A stretch of 64,000 nt of DNA. Source: Tessaracoccus oleiagri (GTDB lineage: Bacteria > Actinomycetota > Actinomycetes > Propionibacteriales > Propionibacteriaceae). Location of the stretch: contig NZ_FNGP01000002.1 of the NCBI RefSeq assembly GCF_900103275.1, forward strand, positions 575,491 through 639,490, given 5' to 3'. Every line of letters begins with the position of its first letter. The stretch's first letter is position 1. Of the stretch, positions 8,263 through 16,775 are shown in pieces. A model generated the notes under the pieces. It made no database searches. It was not told the DNA's origin and saw only the letters and a program-made list of their open reading frames with translations. The translations under genes were made by a program, and so were the position numbers.

Positions 8263-8814
8263 GTGACTGAGGCCAAACCCGCACTTCGTGCGGCGGTGCG
8301 CGCAAACCGCAGCCCGGATGCGCTCGCCGCGGAGGACGGAGCCCGGCTGCGGCACTTCCTCGCCTGGCTGCCCCAGCGGCCCGGGGTGCTCGCCACCTAC
8401 GCCAGCCTCCCCGGGGAGCCGGGCACCTCGTCGCTCATCGACGCGCTGGGCGCCCTCGGCTGGGAGGTCCGCGTCCCCGTGATCCGCCGCGAGGTGGACT
8501 GGGCCAGGTTCCGGGGCTGGGACGCCATGCGGGCCGGTTGGCAGGGGATCCCGACCCCCGCCGGGCCCCTCCTCGGGGCCGGGTCGCTGGTCGAGGCCGA
8601 CGTGGTGATCGCCTCCTGCCTGCTGGTGGACCGTGCCGGTTACCGGCTCGGGGTGGGCGGCGGCTGGTACGACCGCGCGCTGCGCCATCGCCGCGACGAC
8701 GCGACGGTCCTCGCCTGGAGCCGGGACGTGGAGGTCGTCGACACCGTGCCGAGGGAGCCCCACGACCTGCCCGTCGACGGGTACGTCACCGAGAGCGGCG
8801 TCCACCTCCTGTGA
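8263..8814 (+). CDS. 5-formyltetrahydrofolate cyclo-ligase
   Basis: 183 aa. This enzyme converts 5-formyl-THF to 5,10-methenyl-THF with ATP, salvaging a storage or inhibitory folate. The start is the GTG at 8263 (VTEAKPALRAAVR). The basic N-terminal helix, the ATYASLPGEPGT region and the C-terminal GVGGGWYDRAL motif that binds ATP/Mg are typical. It sits in the conserved actinobacterial neighbourhood with glp, UGPase and mscL. It shares a divergent promoter with glp and is probably translated from a leaderless mRNA. A longer upstream frame to 8167 overlaps glp and is rejected. Confidence 0.88.
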   Translation: MTEAKPALRAAVRANRSPDALAAEDGARLRHFLAWLPQRPGVLATYASLPGEPGTSSLIDALGALGWEVRVPVIRREVDWARFRGWDAMRAGWQGIPTPAGPLLGAGSLVEADVVIASCLLVDRAGYRLGVGGGWYDRALRHRRDDATVLAWSRDVEVVDTVPREPHDLPVDGYVTESGVHLL

Positions 8815-8907
8815 CGGTTCGCTCCCAGCGCACGCCCTTGATGCGGAAGAACTCGCCTGCGCGGCGTACCATGGGCGCGCACACGTTTTTCCCCGGGAGG
8901 TTCCGTC

Positions 8908-9168
8908 TTGCCCAAGTACCAGTACCGATGCAACGACTGCGGCGCCGATCTTGAGGTCCAGCAGAAGTTCACCGACGACGCGCTGACCGTCTGCCCCGAG
9001 TGCCAGGGCGATCTCCGCAAGGTCTTCGGCGCCGTCGGCGTGGTCTTCAAGGGCTCGGGCTTCTACAAGACCGACAACCGGGCGTCCCAGAAGTCCTCCT
9101 CCTCCTCCGCCCCCAAGCCGGCGGAGAAGAAGACGACGGAGTCCAGCCCCGCCACCAGCGCGGCCTGA
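8908..9168 (+). CDS. FmdB-family zinc ribbon protein
   Basis: 86 aa. The start is TTG at 8908 with GGGAGG at 8895-8900. The FmdB zinc ribbon occupies residues 1-55: YQYRCNDCGADLEVQQ, then VCPECQGDLRK, giving two CxxC pairs, and ends with the usual VFKGSGFYKTD. The remainder is a Ser/Lys/Ala-rich low-complexity tail. The family is proposed to regulate amide/formamide metabolism genes but its function is largely unproven. It lies between 5-FCL and the SAF protein, as in many actinobacteria. Confidence 0.88.
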   Translation: MPKYQYRCNDCGADLEVQQKFTDDALTVCPECQGDLRKVFGAVGVVFKGSGFYKTDNRASQKSSSSSAPKPAEKKTTESSPATSAA

Positions 9169-9187
9169 CCCGACGGGCCTGTGGAAA

Positions 9188-9203
9188 CCGGGCGTCGGCC
9201 CGG
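9188..9203 (+). terminator. Small GC hairpin after the FmdB gene
   Basis: A 6-bp perfect stem CCGGGC/GCCCGG with a GTCG loop lies 19 bp after the FmdB stop. There is no T-run, so it is a weak terminator or attenuator candidate only. Confidence 0.25.
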
Positions 9204-9223
9204 ATCCGTGACCACAGTGGGGC

Positions 9224-9829
9224 ATGAAGCTGCTCCACCGCATCGCCTCCTTCGTCAGCTGGCACCGCCGCGCGGTCGCGGCCGTCCTCGCGGGTCTGTG
9301 CGTGGCCGGCGTGGTGTCGGTCGTGCAGTCGCCGCCACCCGGTGAGCCGGTGCTCGTCGCGGCCCGCCCGCTCCCGGTCGGCCACACGATCTCTGCCGGA
9401 GACGTCACGCTGACGGAGGCGCCCCCGCGCCTCGTGACGCCCGGCACGCTGAGGGACCCCGACGCGGTGGTGGGCTCCACCACGGCCATCGCGCTCGAGG
9501 CGGGTCAGGTCCTCACGCGCTCGACGATGCTCTCCTCCGACCCCTCGCGCGACGGCCGGGCGCTGGTGCCGATTGCGGTGCAGGACCCCGCCCTGCGCTC
9601 CCTCCTTGAGCCCGGGACGACGGTGAGCCTGCTCGTCGCACTCGGAGAACGCCCCGAGGTGGTCACCGATTCCGCGCGCGTCGCGAAGCTGCCGTCCCAG
9701 GAGGGCGGTGGGCTGTCCCTCCCATCGGGCAGTGGGATGGTCGTCGTCGAGGTCCCGAGCGAGGTGGCCGGGGAGGTGGCGGCACTCGGCCAATCGGGTC
9801 AGTTGGTGATCGTCCTCGGTGCATTGTGA
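9224..9829 (+). CDS. SAF-domain protein (CpaB/RcpC-like)
   Basis: 201 aa with a single N-terminal membrane segment (AVAAVLAGLCVAGVVSVV, residues 18-36) and an extracytoplasmic SAF domain from about residue 43 (VLVAARPLPVGHTISAGDV). The same fold occurs in CpaB, which assembles Flp pili, and in flagellar FlgA. No other pilus gene is nearby, and this gene regularly lies next to mscL in actinobacteria, so a general envelope role is as likely. Function unproven. Confidence 0.7.
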   Translation: MKLLHRIASFVSWHRRAVAAVLAGLCVAGVVSVVQSPPPGEPVLVAARPLPVGHTISAGDVTLTEAPPRLVTPGTLRDPDAVVGSTTAIALEAGQVLTRSTMLSSDPSRDGRALVPIAVQDPALRSLLEPGTTVSLLVALGERPEVVTDSARVAKLPSQEGGGLSLPSGSGMVVVEVPSEVAGEVAALGQSGQLVIVLGAL

Positions 9830-9922
9830 GCGGCACGGCAGGTTCCTCCGCGCTCCGCCCCTCCGCTCGCCCACAATGGGGTCAGCGCGCGCGTCGCGCG
9901 CACTCACCCGGGAGGAGACCCA

Positions 9923-10282
9923 ATGCAGGGCTTCAAGGAATTCATCATGCGCGGCAACCTCGTCGAGCTGGCCGTCGCCTTCATCATGGGTGGCGCGTTC
10001 GCCACCGTGGTCACGGCGTTCACCCAGATCATCCTCGACGTCATCGGCCTCCTCGGCGGCCAGCCGGACTTCTCCGAGGTCGCGATCGGCCCGATCAACG
10101 TCGGGGTCTTCATCACCGCCCTCGTCGCGTTCCTGATCCTGTCGGCCGTGATCTACTTCGGCGTCGTCAAGCCTTACAACGCCGTCAAGCGCCGCTACGA
10201 GAAGGTGGAGGAGGTCACCCCCTCCAACGAGGAGCTGCTGCTCACGGAGATCCGCGACCTCCTCAAGGCGCAGCGCAGCTAG
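9923..10282 (+). CDS. mscL: Large-conductance mechanosensitive channel MscL
   Basis: 119 aa homopentameric membrane channel that opens on hypo-osmotic stress. The signature N-terminus is present (FKEFIMRGNLVELAVAFIMG), followed by TM1, a short periplasmic loop (QPDFSEVAIGPINVG), TM2 (VFITALVAFLILSAVIYFGV) and the cytoplasmic helix bundle ending LLTEIRDLLKAQ. A GGGAGGAG SD lies about 8 nt before the ATG. Its stop overlaps the converging gene 10279-10632 by 4 bp. Confidence 0.96.
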   Translation: MQGFKEFIMRGNLVELAVAFIMGGAFATVVTAFTQIILDVIGLLGGQPDFSEVAIGPINVGVFITALVAFLILSAVIYFGVVKPYNAVKRRYEKVEEVTPSNEELLLTEIRDLLKAQRS

Positions 10283-10632
10283 CCCCAGTGCGGCGGGCGG
10301 TCGGCGGCCAGGCGGCGTTCCTCCGCCGTCAGCGCCCGGCTGGCCCGCTGCATCGTCTGGAGACCGGTGAGGCCGAGGGCGTCCCGCAGCGCTGCCAACC
10401 GGGCGTGGAACACCGCGAACCCCACCTCCGCGACCACGTCTCGGCGGACCGGGAACGGCCAGGGCTCTCCGGACTCCTGACGTGCCTGGCGGAGCAGGCC
10501 CAGCTGCTCGGCTCCCCACCCGAGGTCCCGGAGGTCGCCCACCAGGTCCTCGAGCAGCGGAGAGGTCAGGGGGAGCGTCTCCCCGGTCAACGCGCGGCCC
10601 AGCTCGGCCGCGAAATCTGCAGGATCGCTCAT
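10279..10632 (-). CDS. Hypothetical protein coupled to UGPase
   Basis: 117 aa soluble, largely helical protein that I do not recognise. It is acidic at the N-terminus (MSDPADFAAELGRAL) and contains PFPVRRDVVAEVGFAVFHARL and a basic ALTAEERRLAADRP end. Its ATG overlaps the UGPase stop (ATGA, 10629-10632), so it is translated after UGPase from the same mRNA. The stop overlaps the mscL stop on the other strand. Coding is supported by coupling and GC-skewed third positions; no function can be stated. Confidence 0.6.
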   Translation of the reverse strand: MSDPADFAAELGRALTGETLPLTSPLLEDLVGDLRDLGWGAEQLGLLRQARQESGEPWPFPVRRDVVAEVGFAVFHARLAALRDALGLTGLQTMQRASRALTAEERRLAADRPPHWG

Positions 10633-12005
10633 GTCAGCACGGTGCCCTCGGGCACCTTCTGCTTCTCCCCCCGGTCATCCAATGTCACGTCACCGACCAC
10701 GCGGACATCCTTGCCGAACGTCCAGTCGCCCTCGACGGTCAGCCTGGTCGCCTCCCTCAGTGAGGGCGCGTGGGGGAAGCGCTCCGCGAACGCGTCCACC
10801 TTCTTGTAGTGCTCCGGGTCCAGCGAGATCTCCGGCGAGTGGTCAGTCTGGGCGACGAGGTGCCCGCCCTCGTCGAGCTCGTACACGTCCGAGCGGAGCA
10901 GCAGCAGTTCGTTGGTGGTCTTGACGGGCAGGAACCGCTCCCGCCCGACCGCGATCGCCGTCGCCCCCTCGAAGACCTCCACCGCGGCGCCCATGGCCGA
11001 CTCGATCTGGATCACGGGCGTGGAGCCCGGGTCCTTGGGGTCGACGGTCTTCTCGTTCCGGATCAGCGGGAGGCCGAGCACCGATCCCCGCTCGGTGAGC
11101 GTGGCCCGGAGTCTCTCGAGGTCGAACCAGAGGTTGTTGGTGTGGAAGTAGGGATGGCGGTGCTCGTCGGTGAAGTGCCCCATGTCCGCCGGGTCGGTCT
11201 GCGCGGTCTCCCGCAGGATCAGCTGGCCGTCGGACTTCCGGATCGCCAGATGGCCGCCCTTCTTGTCGTTGACTGTGCGGCGGCAGACCTCGGCGGCGTA
11301 GGGGGCGCCCGAGCTCGCGAACCAGCCGGCGAGCCGCGCGTCGGGCACCGCGCCGAGATTGTCGCCGTTGGAGACGAAGGCGTACTTGAAGCCGGCCGCG
11401 AGCAGCGCGTCGAGCACGCCCGAGCCCTCGAGCGCCGGGTAGAGGTCACCGTGGCCGGGCGGACACCACTCCAGCGAGGGGTCGGCCGGCCACTCCACCG
11501 GGGTCAGGTCGTCGGCCCGCAGCTTGGGCTCCTGGTTCTGCAGGAACGTGAGCGGCACGCCGTCCACTGTGAGGTCGGGATAGCGGGCGAGGTACTCCTT
11601 GGTGTCCGCGTCGGTGCGGAAGCTGGTCATGAACAGCAGGGGGAGGCGGGCGCCGTGATGCTCCCTGGCGGAGATCACCTGCTTCGCCACCAGGTCGAGG
11701 AACGTGAGCCCCTCTCGGACCTCGAGGAGCGTCTTCGCCTTCTCGAGCCCCATGGAGGTGCCGAGGCCACCGTTGAGCTTGATCACCACGAGCTTGTCGA
11801 GCGCCTCGCGGGCCTGCTCGTCGCTGACCTGCACGTCGGCGAGCCGCGTCGGCTCGTCGAGGGGGTCGATGTCGTCCTCACGGATCACGCCCGTCGCGCC
11901 CGACTCGAGCTGCTGATAGAAGTTCGTGAACACCTCGATGGCCGGGGCCGAGACCCCCGCTCGTTCCATCTTGGTGCGTGCTTCCTGCAGACCCTCCTGG
12001 GACAC
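10629..12005 (-). CDS. UTP--glucose-1-phosphate uridylyltransferase, UDPGP (eukaryote-like) family
   Basis: 458 aa. The nucleotide-binding loop KLNGGLGTSMGL (residues 76-87) and later motifs (LLFMTSFRTD, FVSNGDNLGA, KTTNELLLLRSD) identify the UDPGP family of eukaryotic UGPases rather than the short bacterial GalU. It makes UDP-glucose from UTP and glucose-1-phosphate for glycogen-like polymers, glycolipids and wall sugars. The C-terminal end resembles the left-handed beta-helix part of the family (VVGDVTLDDRGEKQKVP). The GTG start at 12005 has AAGGAGG upstream. Position near glp/5-FCL corresponds to where galU sits in mycobacteria. Confidence 0.88.
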   Translation of the reverse strand: MSQEGLQEARTKMERAGVSAPAIEVFTNFYQQLESGATGVIREDDIDPLDEPTRLADVQVSDEQAREALDKLVVIKLNGGLGTSMGLEKAKTLLEVREGLTFLDLVAKQVISAREHHGARLPLLFMTSFRTDADTKEYLARYPDLTVDGVPLTFLQNQEPKLRADDLTPVEWPADPSLEWCPPGHGDLYPALEGSGVLDALLAAGFKYAFVSNGDNLGAVPDARLAGWFASSGAPYAAEVCRRTVNDKKGGHLAIRKSDGQLILRETAQTDPADMGHFTDEHRHPYFHTNNLWFDLERLRATLTERGSVLGLPLIRNEKTVDPKDPGSTPVIQIESAMGAAVEVFEGATAIAVGRERFLPVKTTNELLLLRSDVYELDEGGHLVAQTDHSPEISLDPEHYKKVDAFAERFPHAPSLREATRLTVEGDWTFGKDVRVVGDVTLDDRGEKQKVPEGTVLT

Positions 12006-12070
12006 GTGCTTCCTCCTTGGAATTTTTCGCGGGCCGGCCCCCGCGTTCGTCTCGCCGGGCCGGTACCGGC

Positions 12071-12076
12071 TACGAT
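12071..12076 (+). promoter_or_regulatory. -10 element of the tRNA-Arg gene
   Basis: TACGAT lies 9 bp before the mature tRNA 5' end; no convincing -35 is seen. Confidence 0.4.
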
Positions 12077-12085
12077 ACGCGAGAT

Positions 12086-12161
12086 GGCCTCGTAGCTCAG
12101 GGGATAGAGCACCGCTCTCCTAAAGCGGGTGCCGTTGGTTCGAATCCAACCGAGGCCGCCA
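12086..12161 (+). tRNA. tRNA-Arg (anticodon CCT)
   Basis: The 76-nt cloverleaf has acceptor arms GGCCTCG/CGAGGCC, a D-arm with AGCTCAGGGGATAGAGC, an anticodon stem CCGCT/AGCGG around CTCCTAA (anticodon CCT) and a T-loop in GGTTCGAATCC. The discriminator base is G and the 3' CCA is encoded (12159-12161). It reads AGG codons. Confidence 0.96.
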
Positions 12162-12180
12162 CCTTCTCCCTTCCCCGCAT

Positions 12181-12196
12181 GCGCCTGGGGAGGCGC
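12181..12196 (-). terminator. Possible terminator of the redox operon
   Basis: GCGCCT/AGGCGC hairpin with a four-base loop, 9 bp beyond the DHOD-like stop. It lacks a clear T-run. It could also serve the tRNA from the other side. Confidence 0.25.
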
Positions 12197-12204
12197 CCAA
12201 ACTG

Positions 12205-13215
12205 CTAAACGAGGCTTCCGTACGTCGACTTCGCCTTCTGCAGCGCATCCACGTAGCCGGCCCGCTCGAAGGCGTCCGCGGAGGCCGCCTCCGGGATCGC
12301 GAGCATCCCGCGCGCCTGCTCCAGCGTGAGGCCGCGGGACGTCAGCCAGTCCTCCAGCCCGACCACGAGGTCGAGCGCATAGCCGGCCCCGTGCCGCACG
12401 AGCGCGGAGGTGGTCATCACCACGTCGGCGCCGGCGAGGATGTACTTGATGACGTCCTCCGGCGTCTCGACGCCGGTCGTGGCCGCCAGCGAAGCCCGCA
12501 CGTGCCCGCGCAGGATCGCGATCCACGTCCGAGGCAGCCGAGCCTCGTTGGGACTCGACAGCGTCACTCCGGACACCATCTCCAAGCGGTCGATGTCGAT
12601 GTCAGGCTGCAGGAACCGGTTGAAGAGCACGAGCCCGTCGGCGCCCGCCCGGTCGAGCTCGACACACATGTGGCCGGGCGACGAGAAGTAGGGGCTGAGC
12701 TTCACCGCGACCGGCACGCTCACCGACTGCTTCACCGCCGACACGATCTCGACGTGTCGCTGCTCCACCTGGGCACTGGTGGTCCGCAGGTCCCCGGGCA
12801 CGAAGTAGATGTTGAGTTCGATCGCCGCCGCGCCCGCGTCCTGCAGCTGGCGGGCGGTGTCGATCCAGGAGCCGACGGAGACGCCGTTGAGCGAGGCGAT
12901 CACGGGCACCTCGCTGACGCGCGCCGCGTCCTCGATCAGCCTCAGGTACCGGTGCGCCGGATGGGCGCCCTCGTTCGGCACCTCGGGGAAGAACGACGTG
13001 GCCTCCCCGAACATGTCCTCGAACTGCGTCTCCAGGCGGGTGAGCCGCTCGGCCTCGCGGCGGAGCTGCTCCTCGAACAGGGAGTAGACGACGACCGCAC
13101 CCACTCCCCCGTCGCCGAGCTCCCGGATGCCGGCGACGGTCTGGCTCAACGGCCCGGCCGAGGCCACGACCGGATTCCTCAGCGTGAGCCCCAGGTAGTT
13201 GGTCTCCAGATTCAT
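12205..13215 (-). CDS. Dihydroorotate dehydrogenase-like flavoprotein
   Basis: 336 aa TIM-barrel protein of the DHOD/PyrD-related group that accompanies PFOR genes. Visible motifs are GLTLRNPVVASAGPLS at the N-terminus, VPVIASLNGVSVGSWI, AIELNIYF, VPVAVKLSPYFS (Lys likely near FMN) and a phosphate-binding end GADVVMTTSALVRHG. Genuine DHODs have Ser or Cys as the active-site base; this subgroup is usually annotated only as DHOD-like and its substrate is unknown. It is the last gene of the operon, overlapping the PFOR stop by ATGA (13212-13215). The frame continuing upstream to 14727 is a shadow of PFOR. Confidence 0.8.
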   Translation of the reverse strand: MNLETNYLGLTLRNPVVASAGPLSQTVAGIRELGDGGVGAVVVYSLFEEQLRREAERLTRLETQFEDMFGEATSFFPEVPNEGAHPAHRYLRLIEDAARVSEVPVIASLNGVSVGSWIDTARQLQDAGAAAIELNIYFVPGDLRTTSAQVEQRHVEIVSAVKQSVSVPVAVKLSPYFSSPGHMCVELDRAGADGLVLFNRFLQPDIDIDRLEMVSGVTLSSPNEARLPRTWIAILRGHVRASLAATTGVETPEDVIKYILAGADVVMTTSALVRHGAGYALDLVVGLEDWLTSRGLTLEQARGMLAIPEAASADAFERAGYVDALQKAKSTYGSLV

Positions 13216-16200
13216 GAGCGTTCCCTCGCATCCATCGCGAACCGCTCGGCACCCTTGGTGGCGAGCTCCTCGTACTCCTGCCAACGACGGTCCACCTGCG
13301 CCTGGCCGAGCGCGAGCAGCCGCTCGGCCTCCTGCGGGTTGGCGGCCTTCAGCGCCTTGAACCGCAGCTCGTGGGCGTGGTACTCCTCCAGCGTGAGCCT
13401 TGGCCGCGGCGAGTCGAGCAGGAAGGGGTTGCCGCCCCGCTCGCGGATCACGGGGTTGTACCGCATCAGCGGCCAGTGCCCCGAGTTCACCGCCTTGTAC
13501 TGCTGGTCGAGGCCGTCGCGCAGGTCGTAGCCGTGCGCGATGCAGTGGCTGTAGGCGATGATCAGGCTCGGCCCGTCGAACGACTCGGCCTCGCGGAACG
13601 CCTTCAGCGTCTGCTGCGGGTCCGCGCCCATCGCCACCCGGGCCACGTACACCGATCCGTAGGCGGTCGCCTGCAGCGCCAGGTCCTTCTTGTTCGTCAG
13701 CTTGCCGCCCGAGGTGAACTTCGCCACCGCGCCGAGCGGCGTCGACTTGGACGCCTGGCCGCCGGTGTTGGAGTAGACCTCGGTGTCGAGCACGAGGATG
13801 TTGACGTTGCGGCCCGAGGCGAGCACGTGGTCGACGCCACCGGCACCGATGTCGTAGGCCCACCCGTCGCCGCCGACGATCCAGACGGACCGCCGGACGA
13901 GGTGGTCCGCGACGCTCAGCAGGTCCGCCACCGCCGGCCCGTCGAGCTGCGTGAGCCGGTCGAGCAGCCGCTCCACCCGCTCGTGCTGGGCAACGAGGTC
14001 GGAGCTGGCCCGCTGCTCGTTCTCCAGCAGCCCGTCGACGAGCTCGTCGTCGGCGATCGCCTCGCGCAGCTCGCTGAGCCTGGCGCGGGCGAGGTCGCGG
14101 TGCACGTCGGCGGCGAGCCGCATGCCGAGCCCGAACTCCGCGTTGTCCTCGAACAGCGAGTTCGACCACGCGGGCCCCCGGCCCTTGGCGTTCTTCGACC
14201 ACGGCGTGGTGGGGAGGTTGCCGCCGTAGATCGACGAGCAGCCGGTCGCGTTGGCCACCATGAGCCGGTCGCCGAACAGCTGTGTGAGGAGCTTCAGGTA
14301 CGGCGTCTCCCCGCAGCCCGCGCAGGCGCCCGAGAACTCGAACAGCGGCTCCAGGAACTGCGTGCCGCGGACCGTGCCGAAGTCGACCCGCTCCCGGGCG
14401 TTGTACGGGATCGACTCGAAGTACTCCACCGCCCGCTTCTCGGGCTCGCGGTCGAGCTTGGGCTCGAGGTTGATCGCGCGACGGTGCGGCTGGCCGATGG
14501 GCCGCACGGGGCAGGCCTCGACGCAGAGCCCGCAACCCGTGCAGTCCTCGGCGTAGACCTGGAGCGTGTAGCTGGTGTCCGGGAGGCCGACCGCGTTCAG
14601 CGGGGCCGAAAGGAACCCGTCGGGAGTCCCCTCGGCGGCGGACGTGGGGTACGTCTTCGCGCGGATGACCGCGTGCGGGCAGACGAAGGCGCAGTTGCCG
14701 CACTGGATGCACGCCTCCGGGTCCCACACAGCGACGATGTCCGAGATGTTGCGCTTCTCGTACTTAGTGGTGCCCGAAGGGTAGGAGCCGTCGGCCGGCA
14801 GCGCGGACACCGGCAGCGAGTCGCCACGCCCGGCGAGCATCTCCGCGGTCACGGTGCGGACGAACTCCGGCGCACCTTCGGGGACCGGGGGCAGGAGCCC
14901 GTGCGACGAGGCCTCGCCCGGGGTGACCTGCACGAGGTTCTGCACGGCCTGGTCGACCGCGAGGTGGTTCTTCCGCACGACCTCTGCCGACTTGCGGGCG
15001 TAGGTCTTGGTGATCGCGTGCTTGATCGCCTCGATCGCCTCCTCGCGGGGCAGCACCCCGGAGATCGCGAAGAAACAGGTCTGCAGGATGGTGTTGGTCC
15101 GGGAACCGAGCCCCGCGGCCCGGGCCACGGCCCCGGCGTCGATGGCGTACACGCTGAGCCCGAGTTCGATGATCCGGCGCTGCACCGGCTCGGGGAGCCG
15201 CGACCACGTCTGGTCGCCGTACGGCGAGTTCAGCAGCAGCGTCGCCCCCGGCCGCGCGAACTCGAGCACGTCGACGCGCTCCAGGATCGACCAGTGATGA
15301 CAGCCGATGAACCCGGCCTGCCCCACGAGGTAGGGCGCCCGGATCGGGTTGGGCCCGAACCGCAGGTGCGACACCGTCCGCGAGCCGGACTTCTTCGAGT
15401 CGTAGACGAAGTAGCCCTGCGCGTAGGTGCCGTCCCTGGAGCCGAGGATCTTGATGGTGTTCTTGTTCGCGCCCACCGTGCCGTCCGAACCGAGCCCGTA
15501 GAAGACCGCCGACAGGGTCTCCGGGTCAGCGAGGTCGAACCCGGGGTCGTAGTCGAGCGAGAGGTGGGTGACGTCGTCGTGGATCCCGACGGTGAACCTC
15601 GCCTTGGGCGACTCCTTGGCGAGCTCGTCGAACACCGCCTTCGCCATCGCGGGCGTGAACTCCTTGCTGGACAAGCCGTAGCGCCCGCCGATCACCAGGG
15701 GCAGGGTGTCGCGGCGGCCGGACATGACGGCTTCGCCAAGGGCGGACGACACGTCGAGGTAGAGCGGCTCCCCCGCGGCGCCCGACTCCTTGGTGCGGTC
15801 GAGCACCGCGACCCTGCTGGTGGTGGCAGGGATGGCAGCGAGCAGTGCCTCCACGGGCAGGGGCCGGTAGAGCCGGACGAAGACGACGCCGACACGCTCG
15901 CCGGCCGCGACGAGGTGGTCGACGGTGGCGCGCACCGTCTCCACGCCGGAACCCATGATCACGACCACCCGGTCCGCCTGCTCGTGGCCGTGGTACTCCA
16001 CGAGGCCGTAGCGGCGGCCGGTGAGCCCCTCGAACTCCCGCATCGCCCGCTCGACGATGCCGGGCACCGCCGCGTAGTACGGGTTCGCGGTCTCGCGCGA
16101 CTGGAAGTAGGTGTCGGGGTTCTGCGCCGTACCCCGGATGAACGGGTGCGCGGGGCTCAGCGCCCGCGACCGGTGCTCGAGGACGAGCGACTCGGGCACG

Positions 16201-16775
16201 AACGCGCGCAGCTCCTCGTCGGTGAGCTTGGTCAGCGTGTTGAGCTCGTGCGAGGTGCGGAAGCCGTCGAAGAAGTGCACGAACGGCACGCGCGCGTCGA
16301 GGGTGGCGCGGTGGGAGATCGCGGCCATGTCGTGCGCCTCCTGGACGCTCGACGAGCTCAGCAGGCACACGCCCGTCTGCCGCACCGCCATCACGTCCTG
16401 GTGGTCGCCGAAGATCGACAGTCCCTGGGTCGCCAACGACCGCGCCGCGACGTGGAACACCGACGAGGTGAGCTCGCCCGCGATCCGGAACATGTTCGGG
16501 ATCATGAGCAGCAGTCCCTGGGAGGCGGTGAACGTCGTAGACAGGGCCCCCGCCTGGAGCGCGCCGTGCATTGCGCCGGCAGCGCCGCCCTCGGACTGCA
16601 TCTCGATGACGGTCGGCACGGTGCCGAAGATGTTGCGACGCCCGTGCGCGGCCCACTCGTCGGCCAGCTCAGCCATGGTGGACGACGGCGTGATCGGGTA
16701 GATCGAGCACAGTTCGCTCAGCCGGTAGGCCACGTCGGCCGCGGCCTCGTTGCCGTCGATGATCGCCCTGGTCAT
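13212..16775 (-). CDS. nifJ: Pyruvate:ferredoxin (flavodoxin) oxidoreductase
   Basis: 1187 aa single-chain PFOR that decarboxylates pyruvate to acetyl-CoA and reduces ferredoxin. Domain order is as in the family. The N-terminal pyruvate-binding domain begins TRAIIDGNEAAADVAYRL with SIYPITPSSTMAEL. The gamma domain has NKNTIKILG...GYFVYDSKKSGS. An insert with two [4Fe-4S] clusters has CIQCGNCAFVCP near residue 690 and CTGCGLCVEACP near 747. The C-terminal TPP domain has CAGCGETPYLKLL and NATGCSSIYGG near 820. The start ATG (16775) overlaps the previous stop; a longer frame to 16931 is a shadow. It is oxygen-sensitive in most organisms and fits an anaerobic or facultative propionic-type metabolism. 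Confidence 0.96.
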   Translation of the reverse strand: MTRAIIDGNEAAADVAYRLSELCSIYPITPSSTMAELADEWAAHGRRNIFGTVPTVIEMQSEGGAAGAMHGALQAGALSTTFTASQGLLLMIPNMFRIAGELTSSVFHVAARSLATQGLSIFGDHQDVMAVRQTGVCLLSSSSVQEAHDMAAISHRATLDARVPFVHFFDGFRTSHELNTLTKLTDEELRAFVPESLVLEHRSRALSPAHPFIRGTAQNPDTYFQSRETANPYYAAVPGIVERAMREFEGLTGRRYGLVEYHGHEQADRVVVIMGSGVETVRATVDHLVAAGERVGVVFVRLYRPLPVEALLAAIPATTSRVAVLDRTKESGAAGEPLYLDVSSALGEAVMSGRRDTLPLVIGGRYGLSSKEFTPAMAKAVFDELAKESPKARFTVGIHDDVTHLSLDYDPGFDLADPETLSAVFYGLGSDGTVGANKNTIKILGSRDGTYAQGYFVYDSKKSGSRTVSHLRFGPNPIRAPYLVGQAGFIGCHHWSILERVDVLEFARPGATLLLNSPYGDQTWSRLPEPVQRRIIELGLSVYAIDAGAVARAAGLGSRTNTILQTCFFAISGVLPREEAIEAIKHAITKTYARKSAEVVRKNHLAVDQAVQNLVQVTPGEASSHGLLPPVPEGAPEFVRTVTAEMLAGRGDSLPVSALPADGSYPSGTTKYEKRNISDIVAVWDPEACIQCGNCAFVCPHAVIRAKTYPTSAAEGTPDGFLSAPLNAVGLPDTSYTLQVYAEDCTGCGLCVEACPVRPIGQPHRRAINLEPKLDREPEKRAVEYFESIPYNARERVDFGTVRGTQFLEPLFEFSGACAGCGETPYLKLLTQLFGDRLMVANATGCSSIYGGNLPTTPWSKNAKGRGPAWSNSLFEDNAEFGLGMRLAADVHRDLARARLSELREAIADDELVDGLLENEQRASSDLVAQHERVERLLDRLTQLDGPAVADLLSVADHLVRRSVWIVGGDGWAYDIGAGGVDHVLASGRNVNILVLDTEVYSNTGGQASKSTPLGAVAKFTSGGKLTNKKDLALQATAYGSVYVARVAMGADPQQTLKAFREAESFDGPSLIIAYSHCIAHGYDLRDGLDQQYKAVNSGHWPLMRYNPVIRERGGNPFLLDSPRPRLTLEEYHAHELRFKALKAANPQEAERLLALGQAQVDRRWQEYEELATKGAERFAMDARERS

